A DNA stretch of 64,000 nt from Pseudomonas fluorescens (lineage in GTDB: Bacteria; Pseudomonadota; Gammaproteobacteria; Pseudomonadales; Pseudomonadaceae), in the NCBI RefSeq assembly GCF_000802965.1, contig NZ_JSAK01000001.1, positions 175,061 through 239,060 on the forward strand, written 5' to 3'. Within the stretch, counting starts at the first letter, position 1. Every line of letters starts with the position of its first letter. This document shows positions 1 to 8,163 of the stretch, piece after piece. The notes under the pieces are model-generated. The model was not told the DNA's origin. It saw nothing but the letters and a program-made list of their open reading frames with translations, and did not search any database. The translations under genes were made by a program, and so were the position numbers.

Positions 1-1
1 G

Positions 2-499
2 CGAGCTGGACGCATTGAAAGCCTGATGGAACTGGGCACCAATGCCGGGAACAACTTGCAGGCATTGCATCAGTTGTTGTCGCAGTGCGAATTGTTCGGC
101 GTCGAGATCAACGCCAATGCCTGTGCCAAGGCGCAGGCGTTGGGAATTGCGCAGATTTGGCACGGTTCGCTGTTTGATTTTCCCCGCGAACGCACCTACG
201 ACCTGACCCTGAGCAAAGGCGTGCTGATCCACCTGGCACCGGAGCTGCTGCCGGCCGCTTATGCGCAGCTGTATGCGTTGAGCCGGCGTTACATCCTGAT
301 CGCCGAGTACTACAACCCGTCGCCGGTCGAAGTCTCGTATCGCGGTAACAGCGACAAGCTGTTCAAGCGTGATTTTGCCGGCGAAATGCTCGATCGTCAT
401 GACGACCTGCAACTGGTCGATTATGGTTTTGGCTACCATCGCGACCCGCAATTCCCGCTGGACGATATCACCTGGTTCCTACTGGAAAAACGCCCTTGA
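2..499 (+). CDS. Pseudaminic-acid-cluster SAM methyltransferase, 5' end outside window
   Basis: The reading frame is open to the left edge, so the start lies outside the window. The visible 165 residues hold a class I SAM-binding motif (ELGTNAGNN, near residues 10-18), an acidic second-strand motif (GVEIN) and the later strand TLSKGVLIHL. This is the pattern of the short methylases found in pseudaminic acid biosynthesis clusters. The stop codon overlaps the TTG start of the next gene, PseF, so the two are one operon. By family it probably methylates the nonulosonic acid or an intermediate; the substrate cannot be read from the sequence. Confidence 0.75.
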   Translation, partial: RAGRIESLMELGTNAGNNLQALHQLLSQCELFGVEINANACAKAQALGIAQIWHGSLFDFPRERTYDLTLSKGVLIHLAPELLPAAYAQLYALSRRYILIAEYYNPSPVEVSYRGNSDKLFKRDFAGEMLDRHDDLQLVDYGFGYHRDPQFPLDDITWFLLEKRP

Positions 500-1203
500 A
501 CAGCGTCGCAATCATCCCTGCTCGCGGTGGCAGCAAACGCATCCCGCGCAAGAATCTCAAGCCGTTCGATGGCGTGCCGATGATTGTCCGCTCGATTCAA
601 ACGGCCATCGACTCAGGACTGTTCTCTCAGGTCGTGGTCAGTACCGACGACGAAGAAATCGCCGAACTGGCGCGTGCGCACGGCGCTCGGGTGCCGTTCT
701 TGCGCCCGGCGGTACTGGCCGACGATTTCACCGGCACTGCCGCAGTGATTGTCCATGCACTTCAATCCCTGCGCGAGCAAGGCGACCTGTTTGATTACGC
801 CTGCTGCATTTATGCTACCGCGCCGCTGTTGCAACCGCGCTTTCTCCGGCAGGGGCTGCAACTGCTGGAACAACATCCGGACAAGTCCTATGCGTTCTCG
901 GTATGCGACTTCGGTTTTCCCGTACAGCGAGCCCTGACCGTTGACGAGCAGGGCGCCCTGACCGCGCTTTACCCGGAGTTTCGCGACACCCGCTCGCAGG
1001 ATTTACCGACGGCGTTTCAGGACGCGGGACAGTTCTACTGGGGGCGCAGCAGTGCCTGGTCGAGCGGGGAAGTGTTGTACTCACCGGTGAGCCTGCCGGT
1101 GGTTCTCCCGCGTTTTCTGGTACAGGACATCGACACGCCTGGAGACTGGAAACGTGCCGAATACCTCTATGCCGCCCTGAAGGCGGGTGGTGAGCTGCAA
1201 TGA
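496..1203 (+). CDS. pseF: Pseudaminic acid cytidylyltransferase PseF
   Basis: This 235-residue cytoplasmic enzyme would activate pseudaminic acid with CTP to give CMP-pseudaminic acid, the donor for flagellin glycosylation. The N terminus carries the CMP-sugar synthetase nucleotide motif IPARGGSKRIPRKN at residues 7-20, followed by VVVSTDDEEIAELA, as in NeuA/PseF proteins. Length is normal for the family. The start is TTG at 496, overlapping the stop of the upstream methyltransferase; the frame has no ATG early enough to keep the nucleotide motif. The 3' end overlaps pseG by four bases. The neighbours PseG and PseI support PseF over a sialic acid or legionaminic acid enzyme. Confidence 0.88.
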   Translation: MNSVAIIPARGGSKRIPRKNLKPFDGVPMIVRSIQTAIDSGLFSQVVVSTDDEEIAELARAHGARVPFLRPAVLADDFTGTAAVIVHALQSLREQGDLFDYACCIYATAPLLQPRFLRQGLQLLEQHPDKSYAFSVCDFGFPVQRALTVDEQGALTALYPEFRDTRSQDLPTAFQDAGQFYWGRSSAWSSGEVLYSPVSLPVVLPRFLVQDIDTPGDWKRAEYLYAALKAGGELQ

Positions 1204-2702
1204 GAGTGCTGATCCGTGTCGATGCTTCGCCCACCATCGGCAGTGGCCACATTGCCCGTTGCCTGACCCTGGCCCGGGTGTTGCGCGAGCAGGGCAGTCA
1301 CGTCGCCTTCGCCTGTCGTCTGTTGCCGGGGCATCGCCTGGAGGCGTTGCAGGCCGAAGGCTTCGAAACCTTCGCGCTCGCCGGGTGCTATGACGGTGAA
1401 GACGCCCGGCAAGCGATCGAATCCCTGCTGCCGTGGCAGGCGGACATTGTGGCTATGGGGCAGGCGCTGGAAAGTCATGCGGCGTTCGACTGGATCATTG
1501 TCGACCACTACGGCCTCGATCATCACTGGCAGACCGCAGCCCGCCGTTGGGCATCACGAATCGCGGCGGTGGACGATCTCGCCACCCGCACCTACAGCGT
1601 CGATCTGCTGCTTAACCAGAACCTTTCAGGTACAGCAGATGCTTACGTGTCGCTGGCGCCCGGTTGCCGGATGTTGCTCGGCCCACGGTTTGCACTGCTG
1701 CGCGAGGAGTTCAGTGGCCCGGCTATCGAGATCAAGCCTCAGGCCAAACGGGTACTGGTGAATTTCGGTGGTTTCGATGCGGCCATGCAGACCCACCACG
1801 CGATGCTGGCGCTGGCGGATTTTCATGAGCTGGAAGTTGATTTTGTTGCCGGTGCGGATAACCCCGCATGGGAACAGATGGAGGCCTTGGCGGCGAGTCG
1901 TCCGAATTGGCGGTTGCATCGTTTTGTCAGCGATTTTTACCGGTTGATGAGCGAAGCGGACCTGTTTATCGGTGCGGGTGGCGGTACCAGTTGGGAGCGC
2001 GCGGCCCTGGGCCTGCCAACGATTTGTATTGCCGTGTCGAATAACCAGCAGGCCAACGCAGACGTGATGGCCGCGATGGGGGCGCATGTTTTCATGGGCG
2101 CCCGCGAGCAGGTCGGCATCGAGCAACTGCGTCTGGCTATCGGCTTTGTCGCCGCCAATCAAGGCCTGCGTCAGAGCCTGGCGGCACGTTCGCGAGAGTT
2201 GGTCGATGGCCGTGGTGCACGACGAGTCGCGGCGGCGCTGGCCGGCGCAGTATTGAACCTGCGTGCGGCGACCCTGGCCGATGCCCGATTGTTGTTTGAC
2301 GGACGCAATGCCGAGTCGGTACGACGCTGGTCGCTGGAGAGCGGCGTGATCGATTGGCCTGCGCATCTGAACTGGCTGACCGCGAGCCTGAGTAACGCCA
2401 GGCGGCTGTTGCTGATCGCCGAGGCCGATGAGGGTCCGGTCGGCGTGTTGCGTTATGACGTGCGCGGTTTTGCGGCCGAAGTATCGATTTATCTGTTCGA
2501 AGACCGGCTCGGCCTGGGATGGGGCAGGGCGCTGCTGGAGCGGGGCGAAGCCTTGGTAATGGCTCATTGGCCGCAACTGCAATTGCTCAACGCGACGATA
2601 ATGCCCGGCAACCAGCCATCGCTGAAGGTTTTTCGCGAAGCCGGTTTCACCCAGAGTGCTTGCGCGTTCACGCGCGTATTGAAGGATCACAGAAATGACT
2701 AG
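1200..2702 (+). CDS. pseG: PseG UDP-sugar hydrolase fused to a GNAT (PseH-like) acetyltransferase domain
   Basis: The product has 500 residues. The first 345 or so match PseG, the hydrolase that removes UDP from UDP-2,4-diacetamido-2,4,6-trideoxy-beta-L-altropyranose. The N-terminal glycine-rich motif GSGHIARC includes His17, the position of the catalytic base in characterised PseG. A glycosyltransferase-B like C-lobe follows (GAGGGTSWERAALGLPTI). Residues about 350-498 are a GNAT N-acetyltransferase domain (LNLRAATLADARLLF, GLGWGRALLERGE, NATIMPGNQPSLKVFREAGF), which is what PseH is. A single chain could therefore do the 4-N-acetylation and the UDP hydrolysis, two consecutive steps. Four-base overlap with pseF and eight-base overlap with pseI show tight coupling. 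Confidence 0.88.
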   Translation: MRVLIRVDASPTIGSGHIARCLTLARVLREQGSHVAFACRLLPGHRLEALQAEGFETFALAGCYDGEDARQAIESLLPWQADIVAMGQALESHAAFDWIIVDHYGLDHHWQTAARRWASRIAAVDDLATRTYSVDLLLNQNLSGTADAYVSLAPGCRMLLGPRFALLREEFSGPAIEIKPQAKRVLVNFGGFDAAMQTHHAMLALADFHELEVDFVAGADNPAWEQMEALAASRPNWRLHRFVSDFYRLMSEADLFIGAGGGTSWERAALGLPTICIAVSNNQQANADVMAAMGAHVFMGAREQVGIEQLRLAIGFVAANQGLRQSLAARSRELVDGRGARRVAAALAGAVLNLRAATLADARLLFDGRNAESVRRWSLESGVIDWPAHLNWLTASLSNARRLLLIAEADEGPVGVLRYDVRGFAAEVSIYLFEDRLGLGWGRALLERGEALVMAHWPQLQLLNATIMPGNQPSLKVFREAGFTQSACAFTRVLKDHRND

Positions 2703-3747
2703 CTTCAAGATTGGCGAGCGCCTGATCGGTGCCGAAGCGCCGCCGTTCATCATTGCCGAGATGAGTGGCAACCATAATCAATCCCTTGAAGTAGCGCTGC
2801 AGATCGTCGAAGCCGCGGCCAGGGCCGGCGCCCATGCCTTGAAGTTGCAAACCTACACCGCCGAGACCATGACTCTGGACATGTCCGACGGAGAGTTTTT
2901 TATCAAGGACCCCAACAGCCTCTGGGCGGGTTCTTCGTTGTACGCGTTGTATGAGAAGGCCCATACGCCATGGGAATGGCACGCGCCGATTTTTGCCCGA
3001 GCCAAAGAGCTGGGCATGTTGGCGTTTTCGACCCCTTTCGATGACACCGCAGTGGATTTCCTCGAAAGCCTTGACGTGCCGGCGTACAAAATTGCCAGTT
3101 TCGAAAACACCGACTTGCCGCTGATTCGGCGGGTTGCCGCGACGGGCAAGCCGCTGATCATCTCCACCGGCATGGCCAGCATCGCCGAGCTCGATGAAAC
3201 CGTGCGCGCCGCCCGAGAGGCCGGTTGCAAGGACCTGGTACTGCTCAAGTGCACCAGCACGTATCCAGCGACGCCGGCCAACAGCAATGTGCGGACGATT
3301 CCCCATCTGCGCGATATGTTTGGCTGTGAGGTGGGATTGTCTGACCACTCCATGGGCGTCGGGGTTTCCGTTGCAGCGGTGGCGCTGGGCGCCACGGTGA
3401 TTGAAAAACATTTCACCCTGGATCGTGCCGCTGGTGGTGTAGACGCCAGTTTCTCGCTGGAACCAGCGGAATTGGCCAGCCTGGTAATCGAAACCGAGCG
3501 GGCCTGGCAGTCCATGGGGCAGGTGCATTACGGCGTCACCGAGGCCGAGCGCAAGTCCCTGGTGTACCGCCGTTCGCTGTACGTGACTGAGGACATGGCG
3601 GCCGGCGAGCCCTTCACTGCCGCCAATCTGCGGGCCATTCGACCAGGCCTGGGACTCGCCCCCAAACACACTGAGACCCTTATGGGCCACCGCGCTCGTC
3701 AGGCCATCAAGCGTGGAACGCCGCTGGATTGGTCGATGGTCGAATGA
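2695..3747 (+). CDS. pseI: Pseudaminic acid synthase PseI
   Basis: This 350-residue NeuB-family enzyme condenses 2,4-diacetamido-2,4,6-trideoxy-L-altrose with phosphoenolpyruvate to give pseudaminic acid. The N-terminal three-quarters is a TIM-barrel NeuB domain (FIIAEMSGNHNQSLEVA near residues 18-34, LKLQTYT, ISTGMAS, LLKCTSTYPA, VGLSDHSMG, VIEKHFTLDR). The C-terminal 60 residues are an SAF/antifreeze-like domain (RRSLYVTEDMAAGEPF through MGHRARQAIKRGTPL). The motif NHNQS and context favour PseI over NeuB or LegI. The gene starts inside the end of pseG. It is the last pse gene; a 227-base gap follows. Confidence 0.9.
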   Translation: MTSFKIGERLIGAEAPPFIIAEMSGNHNQSLEVALQIVEAAARAGAHALKLQTYTAETMTLDMSDGEFFIKDPNSLWAGSSLYALYEKAHTPWEWHAPIFARAKELGMLAFSTPFDDTAVDFLESLDVPAYKIASFENTDLPLIRRVAATGKPLIISTGMASIAELDETVRAAREAGCKDLVLLKCTSTYPATPANSNVRTIPHLRDMFGCEVGLSDHSMGVGVSVAAVALGATVIEKHFTLDRAAGGVDASFSLEPAELASLVIETERAWQSMGQVHYGVTEAERKSLVYRRSLYVTEDMAAGEPFTAANLRAIRPGLGLAPKHTETLMGHRARQAIKRGTPLDWSMVE

Positions 3748-3974
3748 CTTGTCGTGGGGCTGATTCGGCAAAATAGCGTGACCTGCGAGTCATAACGCGC
3801 ATCTTCACTGTATTGTATTAATCGGGAAGGTGGCGCCTGAGGTCTGTCAGACTCAGTGATGGCCTTTTATTCTTCCCGTTGTCGCCGCCTCGGGGTGACG
3901 TTTTCTCTGTTTGTCGGCGCCCCTCGATTCCTTGCGAGCGGTGGTATTGGGCTGTTTATTATTGGGAAGCCGTA
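3748..3974. other. Intergenic region between pseI and the KAS III-like gene
   Basis: These 227 bases hold no convincing gene. In-frame codons upstream of 3975 could extend the next CDS to 3879, but the extra residues do not look like a ketoacyl synthase N terminus, so I read the stretch as leader sequence. It includes an imperfect palindrome near 3837-3856 (CTGAG...CTCAG). No sigma-54 or FliA element was recognised. A promoter for the downstream gene is likely but cannot be placed. Confidence 0.3.
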
Positions 3975-4901
3975 ATGATTGGCATAAAAAGCATTGCGAG
4001 CTACGTTCCTGTAGCCGGCGTGGACAATTACGCACAAGGTGCAAAATTCGAAAAGGATGAAGAGTTCATCCTGGGCAAGATCGGCTCGGCCTTCCTGCCA
4101 CGCAAAGACGCCGAGCAGGAAACCTCCGATCTGTGCGTTGAAGCGGCCAATGCGCTGTTTGCCAACAACCCTGATCTGAAACGCGAATCCATTGATGCGC
4201 TGATCGTTGTCACCCAGAACGGTGACGAAGAAGGTCTGCCTCACACGGCTGCCATCGTTCAGGACAAACTGGGCCTGCCGACTACCGTGGCGGCATTCGA
4301 TATTTCACTGGGCTGCTCCGGCTACGTCTATGGCATTTATGCGATCAAGGGCTTCATGGAAGCTGCCGGCCTCAAGAACGGTCTGTTGATCACCGCCGAC
4401 CCGTACTCGAAGATTGTCGACCCGGAAGACCGCAACACCACCATGCTGTTCGGTGACGCGGCCACCGCTACCTGGATGGGCGAAGACGCGCCTTGGCAGT
4501 TGGGCAAGGCGAAGTTCGGTACTGACGGTTCCGGTGCGCCGCATTTGAAAGTCACCGATGGCGTGTTCTTCATGAACGGTCGTCAGGTGTTCAACTTTGC
4601 CTTGATCAAGGTGCCTGCGCATCTGCACGAACTGCTCGACGAGTCAGGACTGAAATCCGACGACATCGATGCGTTCTGCATTCACCAGGGCAGTGCGGCG
4701 ATCGTCGACGCGGTGGCTCGGCGCTTCGAAGGTGAGCCGGAAAAGTTCGTCAAGGACATGGTCGAGACCGGCAATACGGTGTCGTCGAGTATTCCGTTGC
4801 TGCTGGAAAAACGTATTCTCGATTCCTCCTGGAAGCGAGTTGCGCTCAGCGGTTTCGGCGTGGGGCTTTCCTGGGGTTCGGCGATTATCTATCGTCCCTG
4901 A
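3975..4901 (+). CDS. Ketoacyl-ACP synthase III-like enzyme of the flagellin modification cluster
   Basis: This 308-residue protein has the thiolase fold of KAS III (FabH-like). The Cys-His-Asn triad is complete: Cys114 in DISLGCSGYVYG, His237 in FCIHQGS and Asn267 in TGNTVSSSIP. It also has the C-terminal GFGVGLSWGS motif. It is unlikely to be the housekeeping FabH because it lies among pseudaminic acid genes just before fliC. FabH-like genes occur in flagellin glycosylation clusters of P. syringae, where an acyl or hydroxybutyryl group is placed on the glycan sugar; the acyl substrate here is an inference. I chose ATG 3975 because IGIKSIASYVP is the normal KAS III N terminus. A rho-independent terminator follows. 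Confidence 0.8.
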   Translation: MIGIKSIASYVPVAGVDNYAQGAKFEKDEEFILGKIGSAFLPRKDAEQETSDLCVEAANALFANNPDLKRESIDALIVVTQNGDEEGLPHTAAIVQDKLGLPTTVAAFDISLGCSGYVYGIYAIKGFMEAAGLKNGLLITADPYSKIVDPEDRNTTMLFGDAATATWMGEDAPWQLGKAKFGTDGSGAPHLKVTDGVFFMNGRQVFNFALIKVPAHLHELLDESGLKSDDIDAFCIHQGSAAIVDAVARRFEGEPEKFVKDMVETGNTVSSSIPLLLEKRILDSSWKRVALSGFGVGLSWGSAIIYRP

Positions 4902-4930
4902 GTGAAAGTTCTTTCATAAAAGGCCGATAC

Positions 4931-4968
4931 AAAAAAAGCGTTCAAGGGTTAACCTTGAGCGCTTTTTT
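4931..4968 (+). terminator. Rho-independent terminator after the KAS III-like gene
   Basis: An inverted repeat pairs AGCGTTCAAGG with CCTTGAGCGCT around a short TTAA-containing loop. It is preceded by a run of A and followed by six T, so it could act in both directions. It ends the KAS III-like transcript just before the maf gene. Confidence 0.85.
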
Positions 4969-4991
4969 GCTTAAAAGGAATGCGAGGCTGC

Positions 4992-6281
4992 ATGAGCGAA
5001 TGGTTTGAAGACAATGCTCAGGTAATACAGCGGCGCTGGCCGGCGCTGTATTCGAGATTGTTAATGCAGGATGGAGCCGTTCAGGTCGAGCTGCTTGAAG
5101 GTAGAGACTCGACCCTGACCGTGGATGGCATTCAGCTGACAAGCCGACATGATCGTCTTCGCGAAGCCCGTGTGCAGGCCGCCAGCCTGCCGCTCGACAA
5201 GTCGCAGTTGCACGTCTACGGCACTGGCCTCGGGGACTTGCCTCGGGTGTTGCTGGAGCGCCCCGGACTTGAGCGGTTGTATGTACACATCCTCAATGGC
5301 GCGCTGTTCAAACTGGTGCTGCAACTCCTTGATCATCGGCAATGGCTTGACCATCCGCGCGTGGAGCTGTTGTTCGCCGGTGATCTGTCAGATATTTGCA
5401 CGCCATTTTTTGCGTTGCCGGCCGAAATGCTGCTGGCTGACGACTTCAATGCGAAAATTCGTGATCGACTGGTCAGCGAAGTGCATTTGAGCTTCAATAA
5501 CCGAGAATTCGATCCGCAGTCACCGTTCATTCAGCAGCGGTTGCAGGATTGCCTTGACGTGTTGCTCGCCGACGACGATGTGGCGCAACTGTTTGGCTCT
5601 TGTGTTGGTCGGGAGGTCTATGTGATCGGTACCGGGCCGACGCTCGAACATCATTTTCAACAGTTGGCAGCGGTACACGGACAGGCCGAGCGGCCACTGT
5701 TCATTTGTGTCGATACGGCCTATCGGCCCTTGCGCGAGAACGGGATTACGCCGGATCTGGTGGTGAGCATCGACCAGCGCATCAGCTTTCGGCATTTGCC
5801 CTTCGAGGAGTCCGACAACATCCCGCTGGTGTACATGCCCATGAGCGATCCGCAGGTGTTGAGGGCCTGGAAGGGCAAGCGCTATGGTGGTTATTCCGCC
5901 AGTCCGATTTACGCGCAGTTGCGTCAGCAGCACCCAAGGGCACACTTGCATGTGGGAGGCAGCGTGATCCATCCGGCGGTAGACCTGGCAGTGAAAATGG
6001 GTGCTGCGAGCATTACGCTGTTCGGCGCCGACTTTGCCTTTCCGATGAACAAGACACATGCCGGCTGGAATGACGGCGACCTTGGGCCGGCGGTCAGCCA
6101 GGCTCGGCACTGGGTGCTGGACGGGAAGGGTGAGCGCGTCAGGACGCAGCTGAATTTCCGCGGCTACCTGTGTGTTCTTGAACGTTATATCGCCAGGCAC
6201 CCGCAAGTGAGTTTCTTCAACAGCAGCCGCGGGGGGGCGATGATTGCCGGGACACAGTTCAACACGGAGTTCGAGCAATGA
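4992..6281 (+). CDS. maf: Maf-family motility accessory factor (DUF115/MptE-like), flagellin nonulosonic acid transferase candidate
   Basis: The 429-residue protein carries a central DUF115 (6-hydroxymethylpterin pyrophosphokinase MptE-like) domain at about residues 195-400. The motif VYVIGTGPTLEHH is followed by ICVDTAYRPLRENGITPDLVVSIDQR. Maf proteins in Aeromonas, Campylobacter and Helicobacter transfer pseudaminic or legionaminic acid to flagellin before export, which fits the position between pse genes and fliC. ATG 4992 is preferred to ATG 4980, because the AAGGA ribosome site at 4975-4979 is too close to the earlier codon. A G7 run at 6231-6237 lies near the 3' end of the frame. The stop overlaps the next small gene. 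Confidence 0.8.
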   Translation: MSEWFEDNAQVIQRRWPALYSRLLMQDGAVQVELLEGRDSTLTVDGIQLTSRHDRLREARVQAASLPLDKSQLHVYGTGLGDLPRVLLERPGLERLYVHILNGALFKLVLQLLDHRQWLDHPRVELLFAGDLSDICTPFFALPAEMLLADDFNAKIRDRLVSEVHLSFNNREFDPQSPFIQQRLQDCLDVLLADDDVAQLFGSCVGREVYVIGTGPTLEHHFQQLAAVHGQAERPLFICVDTAYRPLRENGITPDLVVSIDQRISFRHLPFEESDNIPLVYMPMSDPQVLRAWKGKRYGGYSASPIYAQLRQQHPRAHLHVGGSVIHPAVDLAVKMGAASITLFGADFAFPMNKTHAGWNDGDLGPAVSQARHWVLDGKGERVRTQLNFRGYLCVLERYIARHPQVSFFNSSRGGAMIAGTQFNTEFEQ

Positions 6282-6544
6282 ATGCCGGGTTGAAATGCAT
6301 CAATGGATGCCGTCAGTGCGCCGGATTGTTCCGGTTGGGGCGTGATGTCGAGGCTGCATTGACCATGGTCGATGTGTTCGATGAGGCGCAGGCGTTGGTG
6401 TTGTCCGCATCTCAGGATGTTCAACAGGCATGGACATGCATGTTGACCAAAATGCTGGCCTGCCAGGAGCGCCAGGATTGGTTGGGGCTTGCCGACTTCC
6501 TTGAGTATGAGTTGGTTGATCTGCTGGAAAGTGTGCCGGACTGA
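6278..6544 (+). CDS. Small protein of unknown function, translationally coupled to maf
   Basis: This 88-residue frame begins at an ATG that overlaps the maf stop codon (ATGA). The product is acidic at its C terminus, has four Cys in its first half (CINGCRQC and CML) and a mostly helical, Leu/Ala-rich composition. It has no signal peptide or membrane segment. I do not recognise a family. Tight coupling to maf and the position directly before fliC suggest a role in flagellin modification or export, but that is context only. Confidence 0.6.
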   Translation: MNAGLKCINGCRQCAGLFRLGRDVEAALTMVDVFDEAQALVLSASQDVQQAWTCMLTKMLACQERQDWLGLADFLEYELVDLLESVPD

Positions 6545-6679
6545 GGTTGGCCGGTCGCGCTGGCGCGCGGGTTTGCGTCGCGGATGGTTTTATGACGTCA
6601 TTTTTCTGCGGTTGAGGGGCGCTAAGCCCCTGTTTTCTCGGGGGTGGCAGGATGATGGCGATTTTTTTTAAAAAAGCCC

Positions 6680-6706
6680 TCAAGCAACCTGCCAACCCGA
6701 CGATAA
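6680..6706 (+). promoter_or_regulatory. FliA (sigma-28) promoter of fliC
   Basis: The -35 element TCAA and the -10 element GACGATAA are separated by exactly 15 bases. This is close to the Pseudomonas FliA consensus TAAA-N15-GCCGATAA. It lies about 80 bases upstream of the flagellin start, as expected for a class IV flagellar gene. Confidence 0.85.
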
Positions 6707-6786
6707 CTATTACGAAGGTTCTCTAGGCCATACCCGGCGGTTGCCAGGGCCGGAAGCCGCAGTACCCAACCAACGAGGAATTCGTC

Positions 6787-7647
6787 ATGGCTTTAACAGT
6801 AAACACCAACACCACGTCGTTGAACGTTCAGAAAAACCTGAACCGTGCTACCGACGCTCTGTCGACTTCGATGGCTCGCCTGTCTTCCGGCCTGAAAATT
6901 AACAGCGCCAAAGACGACGCTGCTGGCCTGCAAATCGCAACTCGCATGACTTCGCAGATCCGTGGTGGTACCCAGGCAATCCAGAACGCCAACGACGGTA
7001 TCTCCGTTGCCCAGACCGCTGAAGGCGCTCTGCAAGCATCGACCGACATTCTGCAGCGTATGCGTGAACTGGCTGTTAAAGCACGTAACGGCACCAACGG
7101 TACTGCTGACCAGACCGCTACCAACTCCGAATTCGCTCAGATGTCTGACGAATTGACCCGTATCGCTGCCTCCACCAACCTGAACGGCAAAAACCTGCTG
7201 GATGGTTCGGCTGGTACGGTACAACTGCAAGTCGGTGCCAACGTTGGTTCGGCCAACCGCATCGACCTGGTGCTGAGCTCCAAGTTCGACGCTGTCAGCC
7301 TGTCGGTAGCCAGCGGTGGTGCTGGTGCTGTTGTTCTGACTGGTGCTACCTCCGCCACTCTGTCTGCGAACATCGACAACGCTATCACCGCGATTGACGC
7401 TGCTCTGGCATCGATCAACGCCACCCGCGCAAACCTGGGTGCTTCGCAAAACCGTCTGACCAGCACCATCTCCAACCTGCAGAACATCGTGGAAAACACC
7501 ACTGCAGCACAAGGTCGTGTACAAGACACCGACTTCGCCGCAGAAACCGCGAACCTGACCAAGCAGCAAACCCTGCAACAGGCTTCTACCTCTGTTCTGG
7601 CTCAAGCCAACCAACTGCCTTCCGCTGTACTGAAACTGCTTCAGTAA
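6787..7647 (+). CDS. fliC: Flagellin FliC, short type
   Basis: The filament subunit is 286 residues. The conserved N-terminal D0/D1 region (residues about 1-150, with TNTTSLNVQ, MARLSSGLKINSAKDDAAGLQIA and NDGISVAQTAEGAL) and the C-terminal D1/D0 region (about 205-286, ending in QANQLPSAVLKLLQ) are complete. The central variable domain is only some 50 residues rich in Ser, Thr, Ala and Gly (SLSVASGGAGAVV), so it lacks bulky D2/D3 domains. That Ser/Thr-rich surface segment is the obvious place for O-linked sugars made by the upstream cluster. A strong GAGGA ribosome site precedes the ATG. The FliA promoter is at 6680-6706. Confidence 0.97.
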   Translation: MALTVNTNTTSLNVQKNLNRATDALSTSMARLSSGLKINSAKDDAAGLQIATRMTSQIRGGTQAIQNANDGISVAQTAEGALQASTDILQRMRELAVKARNGTNGTADQTATNSEFAQMSDELTRIAASTNLNGKNLLDGSAGTVQLQVGANVGSANRIDLVLSSKFDAVSLSVASGGAGAVVLTGATSATLSANIDNAITAIDAALASINATRANLGASQNRLTSTISNLQNIVENTTAAQGRVQDTDFAAETANLTKQQTLQQASTSVLAQANQLPSAVLKLLQ

Positions 7648-7720
7648 TTTCGGAATGAGTTCAGGCGGGGGGGTGTGCTGGTCACGCTCTCTCGCTTTTT
7701 ACGTTTAAGAGGTGATGGGC

Positions 7721-8074
7721 ATGGACATGAGCGTAAAGCTTAACGTGTCTTATCCGGCTCCCCAGCAAGCGAGTACCGTTTCGGAAAAAGCACCAGAAAA
7801 GCCTCAAGCCGACAGTGTTACTCCTGTGGCGTATAAAAACGAGGATTCGGATGGCGCCAACCTGAAGCATGCGGTGCAGCAGATCGAGAAGTTTGTACAG
7901 TCGATCAAGCGCAATCTGGAGTTCTCGATAGACGAACAATCCGGAAAGGTCATCGTCAAGGTGATTGCAAGCGAGACGGGCGAAGTCGTGCGACAGATCC
8001 CTTCTGCAGAGGCCCTCAAGCTGGCAGAGAGCCTGAATAATGCAAGCCACGTGTTGTTCGACGCCAAAGTCTGA
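7721..8074 (+). CDS. flaG: FlaG-family flagellar protein
   Basis: This 117-residue protein has an unstructured N-terminal half and a C-terminal FlaG domain at about residues 45-115. Typical features are KHAVQQIEKFVQSIKRNLEFSIDE, then SGKVIVKVIASETGEVVRQIPSAEALKLAE. FlaG proteins affect filament length; the biochemical role is unclear. Three in-frame ATGs (7715, 7721, 7727) and a GTG at 7712 are possible. The AAGAGG site at 7707-7712 gives the best spacing to 7721, which also gives the usual Pseudomonas start MDMSVKLN. It sits between fliC and fliD. Confidence 0.9.
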   Translation: MDMSVKLNVSYPAPQQASTVSEKAPEKPQADSVTPVAYKNEDSDGANLKHAVQQIEKFVQSIKRNLEFSIDEQSGKVIVKVIASETGEVVRQIPSAEALKLAESLNNASHVLFDAKV

Positions 8075-8084
8075 TTCCGATAGA

Positions 8085-8099
8085 TGGCATGAATAATGT
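8085..8099 (+). promoter_or_regulatory. Possible weak sigma-54 promoter of fliD
   Basis: TGGCATGAATAATGT has the -24 GG and ten-base spacing of a sigma-54 promoter, but the -12 dinucleotide is GT instead of GC. In P. aeruginosa fliD is a FleQ/sigma-54 dependent gene, which is why this imperfect site is listed. Confidence 0.3.
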
Positions 8100-8163
8100 T
8101 TGTACGTTCTTTGAGCGCTGGTAAGGGTCAAAAGACTGGCAACAACCTGGAGGGAGACGCAAC

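Noticed and set aside
3879..3974. Longer N terminus for the KAS III-like gene
   Set aside because: The extra 32 residues are not KAS III-like, and the ATG at 3975 gives the normal start.
6600..6670. Terminator-like CCCCTG...CGGGGG element before fliC
   Set aside because: The stem is short and not directly followed by a T run; too weak to list as a terminator.
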